This document shows, piece after piece, positions 53,916 through 62,151 of a stretch of DNA of 64,000 nt. How positions within the stretch are numbered: position 1 is the stretch's first letter; every line of letters begins with the position of its first letter. This DNA comes from Vitreoscilla massiliensis (GTDB lineage Bacteria; Pseudomonadota; Gammaproteobacteria; Burkholderiales; Neisseriaceae). Under the pieces are notes generated by a model that saw only the letters and a list, made by a program, of their open reading frames with translations, had not been told where the DNA came from and made no database searches. The stretch lies in NCBI RefSeq assembly GCF_001457815.1, contig NZ_LN898215.1:1-64000 (forward strand). Reading direction: 5' to 3'. The translations under genes and the position numbers were made by a program.

Positions 53916-54326
53916 ATGTCTTACCAAGCGCAGGCCAAGAGCACCCAGCAAAAATACGTTGTGGATTTGAGCGACCCAGCCGGTCACAGCTGGCAGGTGG
54001 ATGAGCCGGTAGAAAAAGGCGGCGGTGATACCGCACCGAATCCGATGCAGGTATTGTTGTCGGCGCTGGGCGCGTGCACGACCGTGACTTTGCAAATGTA
54101 TGCCGACCACAAGGGTTGGGATTTGCAAGAGGTGAAAGTGGATTTGCTGCTCGACCCAGAAGAACCCAAAGCGGGCGAACCGCGCCAAATCGTGCGCCAA
54201 GTGCACATTGCCGGCGCTTTGGACGACAGCCAAAAAGCGCGTTTGTTAAAAGTGGCCGAGTCTTGCCCTGTGCACAAATTGCTGGTGGGTGAGATTAACA
54301 TTCAAACCGCGTTGGAATTGAATTAA
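53916..54326 (+). CDS. OsmC family peroxiredoxin-like protein
   Basis: 136 aa. The two reactive cysteines are Cys54 (LGACTTVTLQMYAD) and Cys117 (VAESCPVHKLL), the arrangement of OsmC/Ohr proteins, which reduce organic hydroperoxides with thiols. It is closest to the YhfA/OsmC-like branch by the short N-terminus. Ribosome site AAGGAGC precedes the ATG. It stands alone. Confidence 0.9.
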   Translation: MSYQAQAKSTQQKYVVDLSDPAGHSWQVDEPVEKGGGDTAPNPMQVLLSALGACTTVTLQMYADHKGWDLQEVKVDLLLDPEEPKAGEPRQIVRQVHIAGALDDSQKARLLKVAESCPVHKLLVGEINIQTALELN

Positions 54327-54381
54327 GGCAGTGTGAACGCACAGACAGTAAAACAAAGCAGTAAGTGTATCTGAATAAAAT

Positions 54382-54422
54382 AAGCGGCCTGTAAATCCTT
54401 GCTTGGGTTTACAGGCCGCTTT
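54382..54422. repeat. DUS-like inverted pair between convergent genes
   Basis: TAAGCGGCCTGTAAA, loop of about 11 bp, GTTTACAGGCCGCTTT. Confidence 0.88.
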
Positions 54423-54442
54423 GATAGGGTTACAAGCCAGAT

Positions 54443-54778
54443 TTAACCGCCTTGTTGGTAGCGAATTTGCTGTTCCAATTGGCGTTGGCGGCGTTGGTAT
54501 TCTTCGCTGATGCAGGCCACGCGGTTGCCACATTGGTTGCGCTCACGCAGCCATTGCAATTGCTCGCTGCGCAGGCTTTCATTGTCAGCGCCAAAACCCC
54601 ACAAAATATTGTAGGTGTTGGTGAGCTTGGTATCGGCTTCGTTCAAGCGTTGGTTGGCGCAGATGGCACGCTCGGTGGCCTTGCTGGCTTTTTTACAATT
54701 GAAACTGGCGGCTTGGCTGGAGAAAGACACGGCCAACAAACTGGCGGCAGTGGCCAACAGCAACACAGATTTTTTCAT
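54443..54778 (-). CDS. LprI/DUF1311 family secreted protein
   Basis: 111 aa with a signal peptide (MKKSVLLLATAASLLAVSFS, cleavage near SQA-AS). The mature part has the DUF1311 pattern: FNCKKASKATERAICANQRL, then LRSEQLQWLRERNQCGN and CISEEYQRR, with four Cys for two disulfides. The family includes the lysozyme inhibitor LprI. Ribosome site AAGGAGT precedes the ATG. Confidence 0.85.
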   Translation of the reverse strand: MKKSVLLLATAASLLAVSFSSQAASFNCKKASKATERAICANQRLNEADTKLTNTYNILWGFGADNESLRSEQLQWLRERNQCGNRVACISEEYQRRQRQLEQQIRYQQGG

Positions 54779-54969
54779 GACTACTCCTTAAAATGAACAC
54801 GCGGTGCAAACACACTAATCGAAGTTGCGCCTGCCGACAAGAGGGCAGAACAAAAGCGCAGTGCGTGCTACTAGAAGCCCAGCCGTATGCCATGTCCATG
54901 CGTGTTTATATGGCATGCGATGTTGTTGTTTTTCGCCCAAGTGCTTCAATTAACAATCAAAATGAAAAA

Positions 54970-55011
54970 ATGCGGCCTGTAAACCTCTTTCAAGGCTTAC
55001 AGGCCGCTTAT
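54970..55011. repeat. DUS-like inverted pair behind hisG
   Basis: ATGCGGCCTGTAAACC, loop, GGCTTACAGGCCGCTTAT. It lies 12 bp after the hisG stop; a probable terminator. Confidence 0.88.
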
Positions 55012-55022
55012 GGTGATGCGTG

Positions 55023-55679
55023 TTACGCTTCTTGGCGCGCGTCGCGGAAGGCATCAATGATGGGTTGTATGACTTCGTATTTGAGTTTCAACGCGGCTTT
55101 GTTCACCACCAAACGGCTGGACACATCGCTGATGTGCTCTACCGCTTCCAGATTGTTGGCTTTCAAGGTGTTGCCCGTAGACACCAAATCGACGATGGCA
55201 TCGGACAAACCCACCAACGGTGCCAATTCCATAGAGCCGTACAATTTGATGATGTCGACGTGTACGCCTTTATTCGAGAAGTGTTCCATGGCGATGTCGG
55301 GGTATTTGGTCGCTACTTTTAAGCGGCTGCCCGGGCGCGAGGCGGCTTCGTAATCAAAGCCTTTACGCACTGCCACCATCATGCGGCATTTGGCGATGCG
55401 CAAGTCCAGCGGTTGATACAGGCCGTCGCCACCGTATTCGGTCAACACATCGCGACCGGCAATGCCCAAATCGGCGGCGCCGTATTGCACATAAGTGGGC
55501 ACGTCGGTGGCACGCACAATCACCAAGCGGATGTTGGGATGGTTGGTGTCTATAATCAGCTTGCGTGATTTTTCAGGGTCTTCAGCAGGGGTGATGCCTG
55601 CGGCTGCCAACAAAGGCAAGGTTTCATCGAAAATGCGGCCTTTGGACAAGGCTATGGTCAAATTGTGGCTAGAGGTCAT
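55023..55679 (-). CDS. hisG: ATP phosphoribosyltransferase, short form
   Basis: 218 aa, so the HisG-S type that needs the HisZ regulatory subunit. LTIALSKGRIFDETLPLLAA, AADLGIAGRDVLTEYG and the PRPP-binding LVSTGNTLKANNLE are present. It catalyses the first step of histidine synthesis. It begins 1 bp after a small membrane-protein gene; no other his gene is in view. Confidence 0.95.
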   Translation of the reverse strand: MTSSHNLTIALSKGRIFDETLPLLAAAGITPAEDPEKSRKLIIDTNHPNIRLVIVRATDVPTYVQYGAADLGIAGRDVLTEYGGDGLYQPLDLRIAKCRMMVAVRKGFDYEAASRPGSRLKVATKYPDIAMEHFSNKGVHVDIIKLYGSMELAPLVGLSDAIVDLVSTGNTLKANNLEAVEHISDVSSRLVVNKAALKLKYEVIQPIIDAFRDARQEA

Positions 55680-55680
55680 C

Positions 55681-55983
55681 TCAGAATTCTGTCAAAAAAG
55701 TCGCCGACAACGGTATCAATAACACGGCAAACAACAATACCGCCAATTGCAGCGAATAGAGTTTTTTCAGGCGCGGATGCTCGCGTTGTTCATCGACATC
55801 AATCAACAGCCCAAATAAACCCGATAAAAAAAACATGAAACACACGGGTAAAAACACAAGATAGGCAATGCTTTGGTAAATACTGCCAAACACCGCCATC
55901 AATGCCAAGGCAAACGACAGCAACAGTGTTAACAATACCAAGCCCAAATGCAGCGTGCGGTTGTGAAACAATGCTTCTAACAT
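55681..55983 (-). CDS. Hypothetical two- to three-helix membrane protein
   Basis: 100 aa, not recognised. Hydrophobic segments LHLGLVLLTLLLSFALALMA, IAYLVFLPVCFMFFLSGLFG and LQLAVLLFAVLLIPLSA alternate with short charged loops (DVDEQREHPRLKKL). ATG 55983 has a strong ribosome site AAGGAGG; the longer open frame upstream overlaps the preceding gene and is rejected. It abuts hisG and is probably cotranscribed with it. Confidence 0.75.
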   Translation of the reverse strand: MLEALFHNRTLHLGLVLLTLLLSFALALMAVFGSIYQSIAYLVFLPVCFMFFLSGLFGLLIDVDEQREHPRLKKLYSLQLAVLLFAVLLIPLSATFLTEF

Positions 55984-56107
55984 TTTTCCCCTCCTTGTGC
56001 CCAGCTTAGGCAGCCATTTTAACAAAGTTTTTATACCCTGCGGCGAAAACGGTGTTTTGACCCAAGTCAGAGCAAGCGGGAATGCTGGCGCGAAATTCCG
56101 CGCAAAA

Positions 56108-57001
56108 TCAGCACATTGTTGCCGAGGTGGGCGTGGTGGCAGCGCGGTGGCCTTGTAAACCGCCGCTGTGGATGAACAAGATGCGGCTGTGTGGGGCAAA
56201 ATCACCGGCGGCAATCTGTGTGCACAAGCGGTAAAACGCTTTGCCCGTGTAGATGGGGTCTAGCGGCAGCTGGTGCGCGGCGGCGGTGGCGTCTATGAAA
56301 TCCAATAACTCAGTATTGAAATGGCCATAGCCGCCGAACACGTTTTCAGGTTCGATGTGCCAATTGCGCTTGTCGGTGTGTTTGGCGACTTCGGCGCTCA
56401 AATAATCGCTGTTCAGCGCCGCATAGCCAATGATGCGCTGCGTGGGCGCACAGGCATTGATGAGGCCGGCGATGGTGCCGCCAGTGCCAACGGCGCACAC
56501 GATGATTTCAAAGTCTTGTGTGTCTGCCGCGCTCAAAATCTCTTCACAGCCTTGTATCGCCAAGGCATTGCTGCCGCCTTCGGGAATGATGTAAGCATCT
56601 GGATAGCGCGCTAATGCGGCCTGTAAAAACTCAGGCGTGTGTTTTTGACGGTAGTCGGCGCGGCTGATGAAATGCAGGGTCATGCCCAAGTCGGCGGCGT
56701 CTTGCAAGGTTGGATTCAGTGGCTGCTCAGCCAATTCCTGCCCACGAATGTACGCACTGGCGCTGAAACCGTATTCATGCGCGGCGTGCGCCAAGGCATG
56801 GATGTGGTTGGAATACGCGCCGCCAAAGCTGATTAAATGGGTTTTGCCTTGTGCGCGCGCCGCCAACAAATTGTATTTGAGTTTGTAAAACTTGTTGCCC
56901 GAGATGTGCGGATGCACCAAATCCACGCGTTTGACGGTGACGGTAATGTCTCGGTCAAACGCGATGGTTTGGTAGGGAATGGCGCCGGCAAGTTCAAACA
57001 T
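56108..57001 (-). CDS. PLP-dependent ACC deaminase / D-cysteine desulfhydrase family
   Basis: 297 aa. VDLVHPHISGNKFYKLKYNL contains the PLP lysine in the SGNK motif, followed by ISFGGAYSNHIHALAHAA and the C-terminal VGTGGTIAGLI and FIHSGGLQG. Members deaminate ACC or split D-cysteine; they are hard to tell apart by sequence. ATG 57001 lies 5 bp after the SCO1-like gene, suggesting coupling; the frame runs on upstream inside that gene but without homology. A DUS-like word is coding at about 56613. Confidence 0.85.
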   Translation of the reverse strand: MFELAGAIPYQTIAFDRDITVTVKRVDLVHPHISGNKFYKLKYNLLAARAQGKTHLISFGGAYSNHIHALAHAAHEYGFSASAYIRGQELAEQPLNPTLQDAADLGMTLHFISRADYRQKHTPEFLQAALARYPDAYIIPEGGSNALAIQGCEEILSAADTQDFEIIVCAVGTGGTIAGLINACAPTQRIIGYAALNSDYLSAEVAKHTDKRNWHIEPENVFGGYGHFNTELLDFIDATAAAHQLPLDPIYTGKAFYRLCTQIAAGDFAPHSRILFIHSGGLQGHRAATTPTSATMC

Positions 57002-57006
57002 CGGTG

Positions 57007-57645
57007 TTATTTCAGCAGCGCTTTGAGGTCGGCGGTGATTTGTTCTGGTTTGGTGGCGTAAGGCAGGTAGAGCTTGGCCTTGCCATTGGCATCGAGCACA
57101 TACATGCCGGCGCTGTGGTCGACGCTGTAATGACCGTCTTTGACCGGCACTTTGCTCATGGCGATTTTCCATGTTTTTAACACCGGCGCCATCGCGGCAT
57201 CGTCTTTGGCGGTCAGACCGATGAATTGGTCGTTAAACAGCGGCACATAGTCTTTTAAAATCGCCGGCGTGTCGCGTGTTGGGTCTACCGACACAAACAC
57301 CACTTGCACTTTTTTGGCATCGTCACCGAGCAAAGTCATCACCTGTGCCAAATCCAATAAAGTGGTTGGGCACACGTCAGGACAGCGGGTATAGCCAAAC
57401 GACAACACCACCAACTTGCCTTTGAAATCGGCCAAAGTCATGGTTTTGCCATCTTGGTTGGTAAGACTGAAATCGCCACCTATGCCCTCGGCACTGATGT
57501 CGCTGCCGTGAAAATCGGGGGTAGCTTTGGCAATATTGGTGGCAGCACTGGCATGCGCTGCGGTCTTGTGGTCAGTTGAAGAAGGTTGGCAAGCGCTGAG
57601 GCCCATGGCACACAACACGGCCAAACCCAAAGAAACGTATTTCAT
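57007..57645 (-). CDS. SCO1/SenC family lipoprotein
   Basis: 212 aa. The lipobox LSAC gives Cys19. The thioredoxin fold carries CPDVC (Cys88, Cys92) and a distal His177 in SVDHSAG, the copper site of SCO proteins, which load Cu_A of cytochrome oxidase or act in thiol redox. MKYVSLGLAVL (ATG 57645) gives a normal signal; an ATG six codons earlier is possible. No oxidase gene is adjacent. Confidence 0.92.
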   Translation of the reverse strand: MKYVSLGLAVLCAMGLSACQPSSTDHKTAAHASAATNIAKATPDFHGSDISAEGIGGDFSLTNQDGKTMTLADFKGKLVVLSFGYTRCPDVCPTTLLDLAQVMTLLGDDAKKVQVVFVSVDPTRDTPAILKDYVPLFNDQFIGLTAKDDAAMAPVLKTWKIAMSKVPVKDGHYSVDHSAGMYVLDANGKAKLYLPYATKPEQITADLKALLK

Positions 57646-57664
57646 GGCACTGCTTTCATGCAAA

Positions 57665-57694
57665 CAAGCGGCCTGTAAGCGTTTACAGGCCGAT
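57665..57694. repeat. DUS-like inverted pair behind murA
   Basis: AAGCGGCCTGTAAGC and GTTTACAGGCCGATT, right arm imperfect. It lies 10 bp after the murA stop. Confidence 0.82.
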
Positions 57695-57704
57695 TGTAAG
57701 TGGA

Positions 57705-58967
57705 TTATTCGCTGATGCGAACAATATCGGCACCGACGCCGCCCAATTTGGCTTCGATGTTTTCATAACCACGGTCTAAGTGGTAAATGCGTTCGACGAT
57801 GGTTTCGCCACTGGCCACCAAGCCGGCAATCACCAAGCTGGCAGACGCGCGCAAATCGGTCGCCATCACGGTCGCGCCAGACAAATGCTCTACGCCTTGC
57901 ATCATGGCGGTATTGCCTTCGGTGGTGATTTGCGCACCCATGCGATTGAGCTCAGGCACGTGCATAAAGCGGTTTTCAAAGATGGTTTCAGTCACTTTGG
58001 ATGGACCATCGGCGATGGCATTCATCGCCATGAATTGCGCTTGCATGTCGGTAGGGAAGGCTGGATGTGGCAAGGTGCGAATGTTCACAGGGCGTGGACG
58101 GTGTTGCATGTCGATTAAAATCCAATCGTCGCCTGCTTCGATGTGCGCGCCGGCTTCGACCAATTTGTCCAACACCGCCATCATGGTTTTCGGTGCGGCA
58201 TTTTTCAGCAATACCTTGCCGCCGGTCATCGCTACCGCGCACAAGAAAGTACCGGCTTCAATGCGGTCGGCCACCACCGCGTGTTCTGCGCCGTGCAGGC
58301 TTTCCACGCCTTCGATGGTGATGGTAGGGGTGCCCAAACCGTAGATTTTCGCGCCCATTTTGATCAGGCATTCGCCCAAATCCACCACTTCAGGTTCCAA
58401 AGCGGCGTTTTCCAACACAGTGGTACCCGAGGCCAAGCATGCGGCCATCATCAGGTTTTCCGTGCCGCCGACAGTGACCATGTCCATCACGATGCGCGTG
58501 CCTTGCAAGCGTTTGGCTTTCAGTTTGGCTTTGACATAACCGTGCTCGATGACAATGTCGGCACCCATCGCTTCCAAGCCTTTTAAATGCTGGTCGACAG
58601 GGCGGGAGCCGATGGCACAGCCACCAGGCAAACTCACTTGTGCTTCGCCAAAATGCGCCAAAGTTGGGCCCAATACCAAGATGGAGGCACGCATGGTTTT
58701 GACCAAATCATACGGTGCGCACAATTCGTTCAAAGTGCCGCAATTGATGTCAAACACGCTCACACCGTCGGTAGACACAGTCGCGCCCATGCCTTCGAGC
58801 AATTTGTGCGTGGTTTTGACATCGCGCAGCATCGGTACATTGGTCAAGCGCAGGGTTTCTTTGGTGAGCAAAGCCGCGCACATCAACGGCAAAGCCGCGT
58901 TTTTGGCGCCAGAAACGGTGATTTCGCCATTGAGTGGGCCATTGGCGTGAATTCGTAATTTATCCAC
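57705..58967 (-). CDS. murA: UDP-N-acetylglucosamine 1-carboxyvinyltransferase
   Basis: 420 aa. GAKNAALPLM (20-29) holds Lys22-Asn23; the reactive Cys117 lies in VSLPGGCAIGSRPVDQHL. First committed step of peptidoglycan synthesis, using PEP. Its start region CCTGTGGATAAATT includes a DnaA-box-like TTATCCACA (58960-58968), probably by chance. It follows the ibaG/bolA gene, a conserved pairing. Confidence 0.97.
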   Translation of the reverse strand: MDKLRIHANGPLNGEITVSGAKNAALPLMCAALLTKETLRLTNVPMLRDVKTTHKLLEGMGATVSTDGVSVFDINCGTLNELCAPYDLVKTMRASILVLGPTLAHFGEAQVSLPGGCAIGSRPVDQHLKGLEAMGADIVIEHGYVKAKLKAKRLQGTRIVMDMVTVGGTENLMMAACLASGTTVLENAALEPEVVDLGECLIKMGAKIYGLGTPTITIEGVESLHGAEHAVVADRIEAGTFLCAVAMTGGKVLLKNAAPKTMMAVLDKLVEAGAHIEAGDDWILIDMQHRPRPVNIRTLPHPAFPTDMQAQFMAMNAIADGPSKVTETIFENRFMHVPELNRMGAQITTEGNTAMMQGVEHLSGATVMATDLRASASLVIAGLVASGETIVERIYHLDRGYENIEAKLGGVGADIVRISE

Positions 58968-58984
58968 AGGGGTTTTCTTTCTTC

Positions 58985-59018
58985 ATAAGCGGCCTGTAAA
59001 CCATTTACAGGCCGCATA
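58985..59018. repeat. DUS-like inverted pair between bolA and murA
   Basis: ATAAGCGGCCTGTAAAC and the matching TTTACAGGCCGCATAT. It lies between codirectional genes, so a terminator here would uncouple murA from the upstream gene. Confidence 0.88.
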
Positions 59019-59034
59019 TCTTGGGTTTTAAGAA

Positions 59035-59283
59035 TTATTGTTGTTTCGCAGCCCATTCGCTCGGCGTGGCGGCTGTGGCGATTGACAAAGCGTGCAATTC
59101 ATTGCTGGCAATGACATCGGCCAAACCGTCTTTGACCAAGCGGTGGCGCGCCAAGCGTGCCTTGCCTTCAAATTCGCTCGACACGATGTGGGCAAAAAAG
59201 TGGTGACCATCGCCTTCCACGGCGATGTGCTCGCACGGCAATACATTGGCAATCATCGCTTGAACTTGTTCCGGAGTTAACAT
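59035..59283 (-). CDS. BolA/IbaG family protein
   Basis: 82 aa. VEGDGHHFFAHIVSSEFEGK and ARHRLVKDGLADVIASNELH, then ALSI, are the BolA fold motifs with the conserved His that helps bind a shared Fe-S cluster with monothiol glutaredoxin. Its place upstream of murA is that of ibaG (yrbA). It is 12 bp after the ABC permease gene, so it ends that operon. Confidence 0.9.
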   Translation of the reverse strand: MLTPEQVQAMIANVLPCEHIAVEGDGHHFFAHIVSSEFEGKARLARHRLVKDGLADVIASNELHALSIATAATPSEWAAKQQ

Positions 59284-59295
59284 TGCAGACCTTTA

Positions 59296-60054
59296 TTAAT
59301 GACGTAATTTATAGCCAGATTTTAACAGCATTAAGATGCCGATAGAGGTGGCAAGCCAACAAATTGTGACCACGGACAAAGACAACCACGGTGACACGTC
59401 ACTGTGGCCGAAAAAGCCGTAGCGAAAACCGTCTATCATATAGAAAACCGGATTGAAATGGCTGATGGTGCGCCAAAACGCTGGCAAGCTGTTAATCGAG
59501 TAAAACACGCCGGATAAAAACGTCAGCGGCATGATGAGGAAGTTTTGGAACATCGCCATTTGGTCGAATTTTTCCGCCACGATGCCGGCCAATAAGCCCA
59601 AAGTGCCCATGATGGCGCAGCCCATGATGGCAAACAGAATCGTCCAAGTGATGGACACTGGCCAGGGTAAACCAAAGAAGGCACACACCGCCAACACGCC
59701 GATGCCGACAAACAAACCGCGCGCAATCGCCGCGCCGACATAAGCAAGGAAAAAGGCCCAAATCGAAATCGGTGGCAACAAGATAAACACCAAATTGCCG
59801 CTCAAGCGCGATTGAATCAAGGAGCTAGAGGCATTGGCAAACGCGTTTTGTGTCATCGACATCATCGCCAAGCCGGGGATTAAAAACGCCGCATAGCTGA
59901 CGCCGGGCAAGATGTCCGGCTGGTTTTTCATCACATGTCCAAAAATCAATTGGTACAGCAGCGCGGTAATCACCGGCGCGAAAATGGTTTGAAAGCCCAC
60001 TTTCCAAAAGCGCAATACCTCTTTTTTCAACAGGGTAGGAAAGCCGGTTAACAT
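59296..60054 (-). CDS. ABC-2 type transporter permease (YadH-like)
   Basis: 252 aa with six predicted membrane segments (for example FQTIFAPVITALLYQLIFGH, LIPGLAMMSMTQNAFANASS, MPLTFLSGVFYSINSLPAFW). ABC2_membrane domain, closest to YadH. With the ATPase gene just upstream (7-bp overlap) it forms an exporter; the substrate is unknown. Followed by ibaG and murA. Confidence 0.9.
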   Translation of the reverse strand: MLTGFPTLLKKEVLRFWKVGFQTIFAPVITALLYQLIFGHVMKNQPDILPGVSYAAFLIPGLAMMSMTQNAFANASSSLIQSRLSGNLVFILLPPISIWAFFLAYVGAAIARGLFVGIGVLAVCAFFGLPWPVSITWTILFAIMGCAIMGTLGLLAGIVAEKFDQMAMFQNFLIMPLTFLSGVFYSINSLPAFWRTISHFNPVFYMIDGFRYGFFGHSDVSPWLSLSVVTICWLATSIGILMLLKSGYKLRH

Positions 60055-60980
60055 GCCACCACCCCTTTCTTGTCGTCGTGCATCAATTGTAAAAACACCT
60101 GTTCCAAATCGTTTTCCAACACGGTTAAATTCTTCACTTCCACTTTTTCGTATTGCAAAGTCGACAACACATACGCCAATTGCGCATATTCATCCAATTG
60201 CAACACCGTGTTTTCGCCTTCACTCGGCACACACCATTTTTGCAAAGCCGCAGGCAACGGTGCCGACAACAACAGCGACACGCGTATGCCTTGGCCAGAC
60301 TTGAGCAAATTGGCAGTAGAATCCAGCGCCACCAATTCACCGTGTTTCATCATCGCAATGCGGTTGCACAGCATTTGCGCCTCTTCCAAATAATGGGTGG
60401 TGAGGATGATGGTGTGGCCTTGCTGGTGCAATTCTTCAATAAACACCCACAGCGATTGGCGCAATTCCACGTCCACGCCAGCGGTCGGCTCGTCCAACAC
60501 GATGACAGGCGGACGATGTACCAAGGCTTGTGCCACCATCAAGCGGCGCTTCATGCCACCAGACAGATTGCGGGTATTGGTGCTGGCTTTGTCTTCCAAA
60601 TTCAATTTGGCCAACAATTCGTCTATCCATGCCTCGTTTTTGCGGATGCCAAAATAGCCGGATTGGAATTGCAAGGCTTCGCGCACGGTGAAAAACGGGT
60701 CGAACACCAATTCTTGCGGTACCACGCCCAAGCTCATGCGGCATTGGTTGGGGTTTTTGCGCGTGTCATAGCCCATGATGCTGATATTGCCTTGGGTGAG
60801 GCGTGCCAAACCCGACATCGCCGAAATCAGCGTGGTTTTGCCGGCACCATTGGGGCCCAACAAACCAAAAAATTCGCCTTGTTTCACATCAAAGCTCACG
60901 CCTTTGAGGGCGGTAAAGCCATTCTTATAGGTTTTGTGTGCGTTATCAATGATTAAAGCACTGTCAGAAGCAGGATTCAT
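60048..60980 (-). CDS. ABC transporter ATP-binding protein (YadG-like)
   Basis: 310 aa. Walker A GPNGAGKTT, signature LSGGMKRRL, Walker B VIVLDEPTAG and the switch His in ILTTHYLEEAQ. The C-terminal ~80 residues are the regulatory extension of exporter ATPases. ATG 60980 gives the family N-terminus (MNPASDSALIIDNAHKTYKN); a start 14 codons upstream is possible. It is the first gene of a unit with the permease and ibaG. Confidence 0.92.
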   Translation of the reverse strand: MNPASDSALIIDNAHKTYKNGFTALKGVSFDVKQGEFFGLLGPNGAGKTTLISAMSGLARLTQGNISIMGYDTRKNPNQCRMSLGVVPQELVFDPFFTVREALQFQSGYFGIRKNEAWIDELLAKLNLEDKASTNTRNLSGGMKRRLMVAQALVHRPPVIVLDEPTAGVDVELRQSLWVFIEELHQQGHTIILTTHYLEEAQMLCNRIAMMKHGELVALDSTANLLKSGQGIRVSLLLSAPLPAALQKWCVPSEGENTVLQLDEYAQLAYVLSTLQYEKVEVKNLTVLENDLEQVFLQLMHDDKKGVVAC

Positions 60981-61133
60981 GCTGTGCCATTCTTTTCTGT
61001 GTACATAAAGCCAAACGTGCATGATAACACACCCAACACTTGCCTAAACAGGGCGACCCTGTGGGCAAAATTCGGCTAGAATCAGCTTAAAAAGCAAATA
61101 AAAACAGCTTCAAAGCGAAGAAGGGTGAACGCA

Positions 61134-62045
61134 ATGGAATTGACGTGTGACTTGGATTTACAGGCCGCTTACAAACACTGTGAGGTCTTGATCATCGGCG
61201 CAGGGCCGGCGGGGATTTCTTGCGCCTTGTGGCTGACGCGCATGGGCATGCAAGCGTGGGTATTGGAAGCGGCCGATGCGGTGGGCGGTTTGTGTTTGCA
61301 CAATGATTTGGCTGGCGGTTGGGAGGCGAACGCGCCGTTGGCGACCGGCTTGGACACGGCGCATGCCTTGGCGCAAACCGTGGCCTTGCACCACATTCCG
61401 GTATTGCTGCAACAGCGCGTGACCCAAGTGCACCCACTGGCCGACCAATATTGTGTGCACAGTTTGGACGGCGAGGGCGGTTGGCATGTCTACCGTGCGC
61501 GCCATGTGGTGTTGGCCACTGGCGTGTGCGCTAAAGGCTTGCCCGAGGCGATACCACCCAATCCGCACATTTGGATAGGCCCCGGCAATCACATTTGGCA
61601 ACAGCAAGTGGCGAACAAGAAAATTGCCGTGTTGGGCGGCGGCGACAATGCGTTTGAAAACGCAGTATGGTTGGCCGAACAAGGCGCGGATGTGCATGTG
61701 TATGCGCGCCATGTGCGGGCACAACGCTTGTGGCAAGCGCGCTGTGCACCCGAGCGCGTGCATGTGGGCGCATATGATTTACAGGCCGCTTCTATGAGCA
61801 TCAATGGCGTGGCCTTTGATGCGTGGGCGGTGTTTTACGGTTGGCAAGCCAGTGTGCCGGAAGGTTTGAGCGTCGCGCGTGATGAACGCGGCTTTGTCGC
61901 CACCGATGAATTTTTGCAAACCTCGTTGCCCAATGTCTATGCCATAGGCGAAGTGACACAAAAGCAACATCCGTGTATCGCCACGGCCATGGCCGAGGGC
62001 GTGGTGGCGGCCAAAGCCATCCTCAATCGCCACGCTGCCGAGTGA
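61134..62045 (+). CDS. Thioredoxin-reductase-like FAD/NAD(P) oxidoreductase without CxxC
   Basis: 303 aa. FAD motif GAGPAGISCALWL and a second Rossmann motif VLGGGDNAFENAVWLAEQGA match the thioredoxin reductase fold, and the C-terminal YAIGEVTQKQHPCIATAMAE fits its FAD-binding end. The usual redox pair CATC before the NAD(P) motif is missing (IWIGPGNHIWQQQVANKK is there instead), so it is more like ferredoxin/flavodoxin-NADP reductases or an orphan flavoprotein. ATG 61134 follows AAGGG. Two DUS-like words are coding (LQAAY about 61156, LQAAS about 61777). Confidence 0.8.
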   Translation: MELTCDLDLQAAYKHCEVLIIGAGPAGISCALWLTRMGMQAWVLEAADAVGGLCLHNDLAGGWEANAPLATGLDTAHALAQTVALHHIPVLLQQRVTQVHPLADQYCVHSLDGEGGWHVYRARHVVLATGVCAKGLPEAIPPNPHIWIGPGNHIWQQQVANKKIAVLGGGDNAFENAVWLAEQGADVHVYARHVRAQRLWQARCAPERVHVGAYDLQAASMSINGVAFDAWAVFYGWQASVPEGLSVARDERGFVATDEFLQTSLPNVYAIGEVTQKQHPCIATAMAEGVVAAKAILNRHAAE

Positions 62046-62085
62046 ATGCGCGGAAATTTTCACGCTGCTGTGCACAAAATCGCAT

Positions 62086-62091
62086 TATAAT
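62086..62091 (+). promoter_or_regulatory. -10 element upstream of the purine permease gene
   Basis: A perfect TATAAT 60 bp before the start codon. No convincing -35 hexamer at the right distance. Confidence 0.45.
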
Positions 62092-62151
62092 TCTGTTTTG
62101 TTTTACATTTTTTAACCGCACACGCGTCGCAGTATTTTGAAGGAAACCCAC

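Noticed and set aside
58960..58968. A perfect DnaA box at the murA start
   Set aside because: It is formed by the ribosome site and first codons (CCTGTGGATAAATT) and has no second box nearby.
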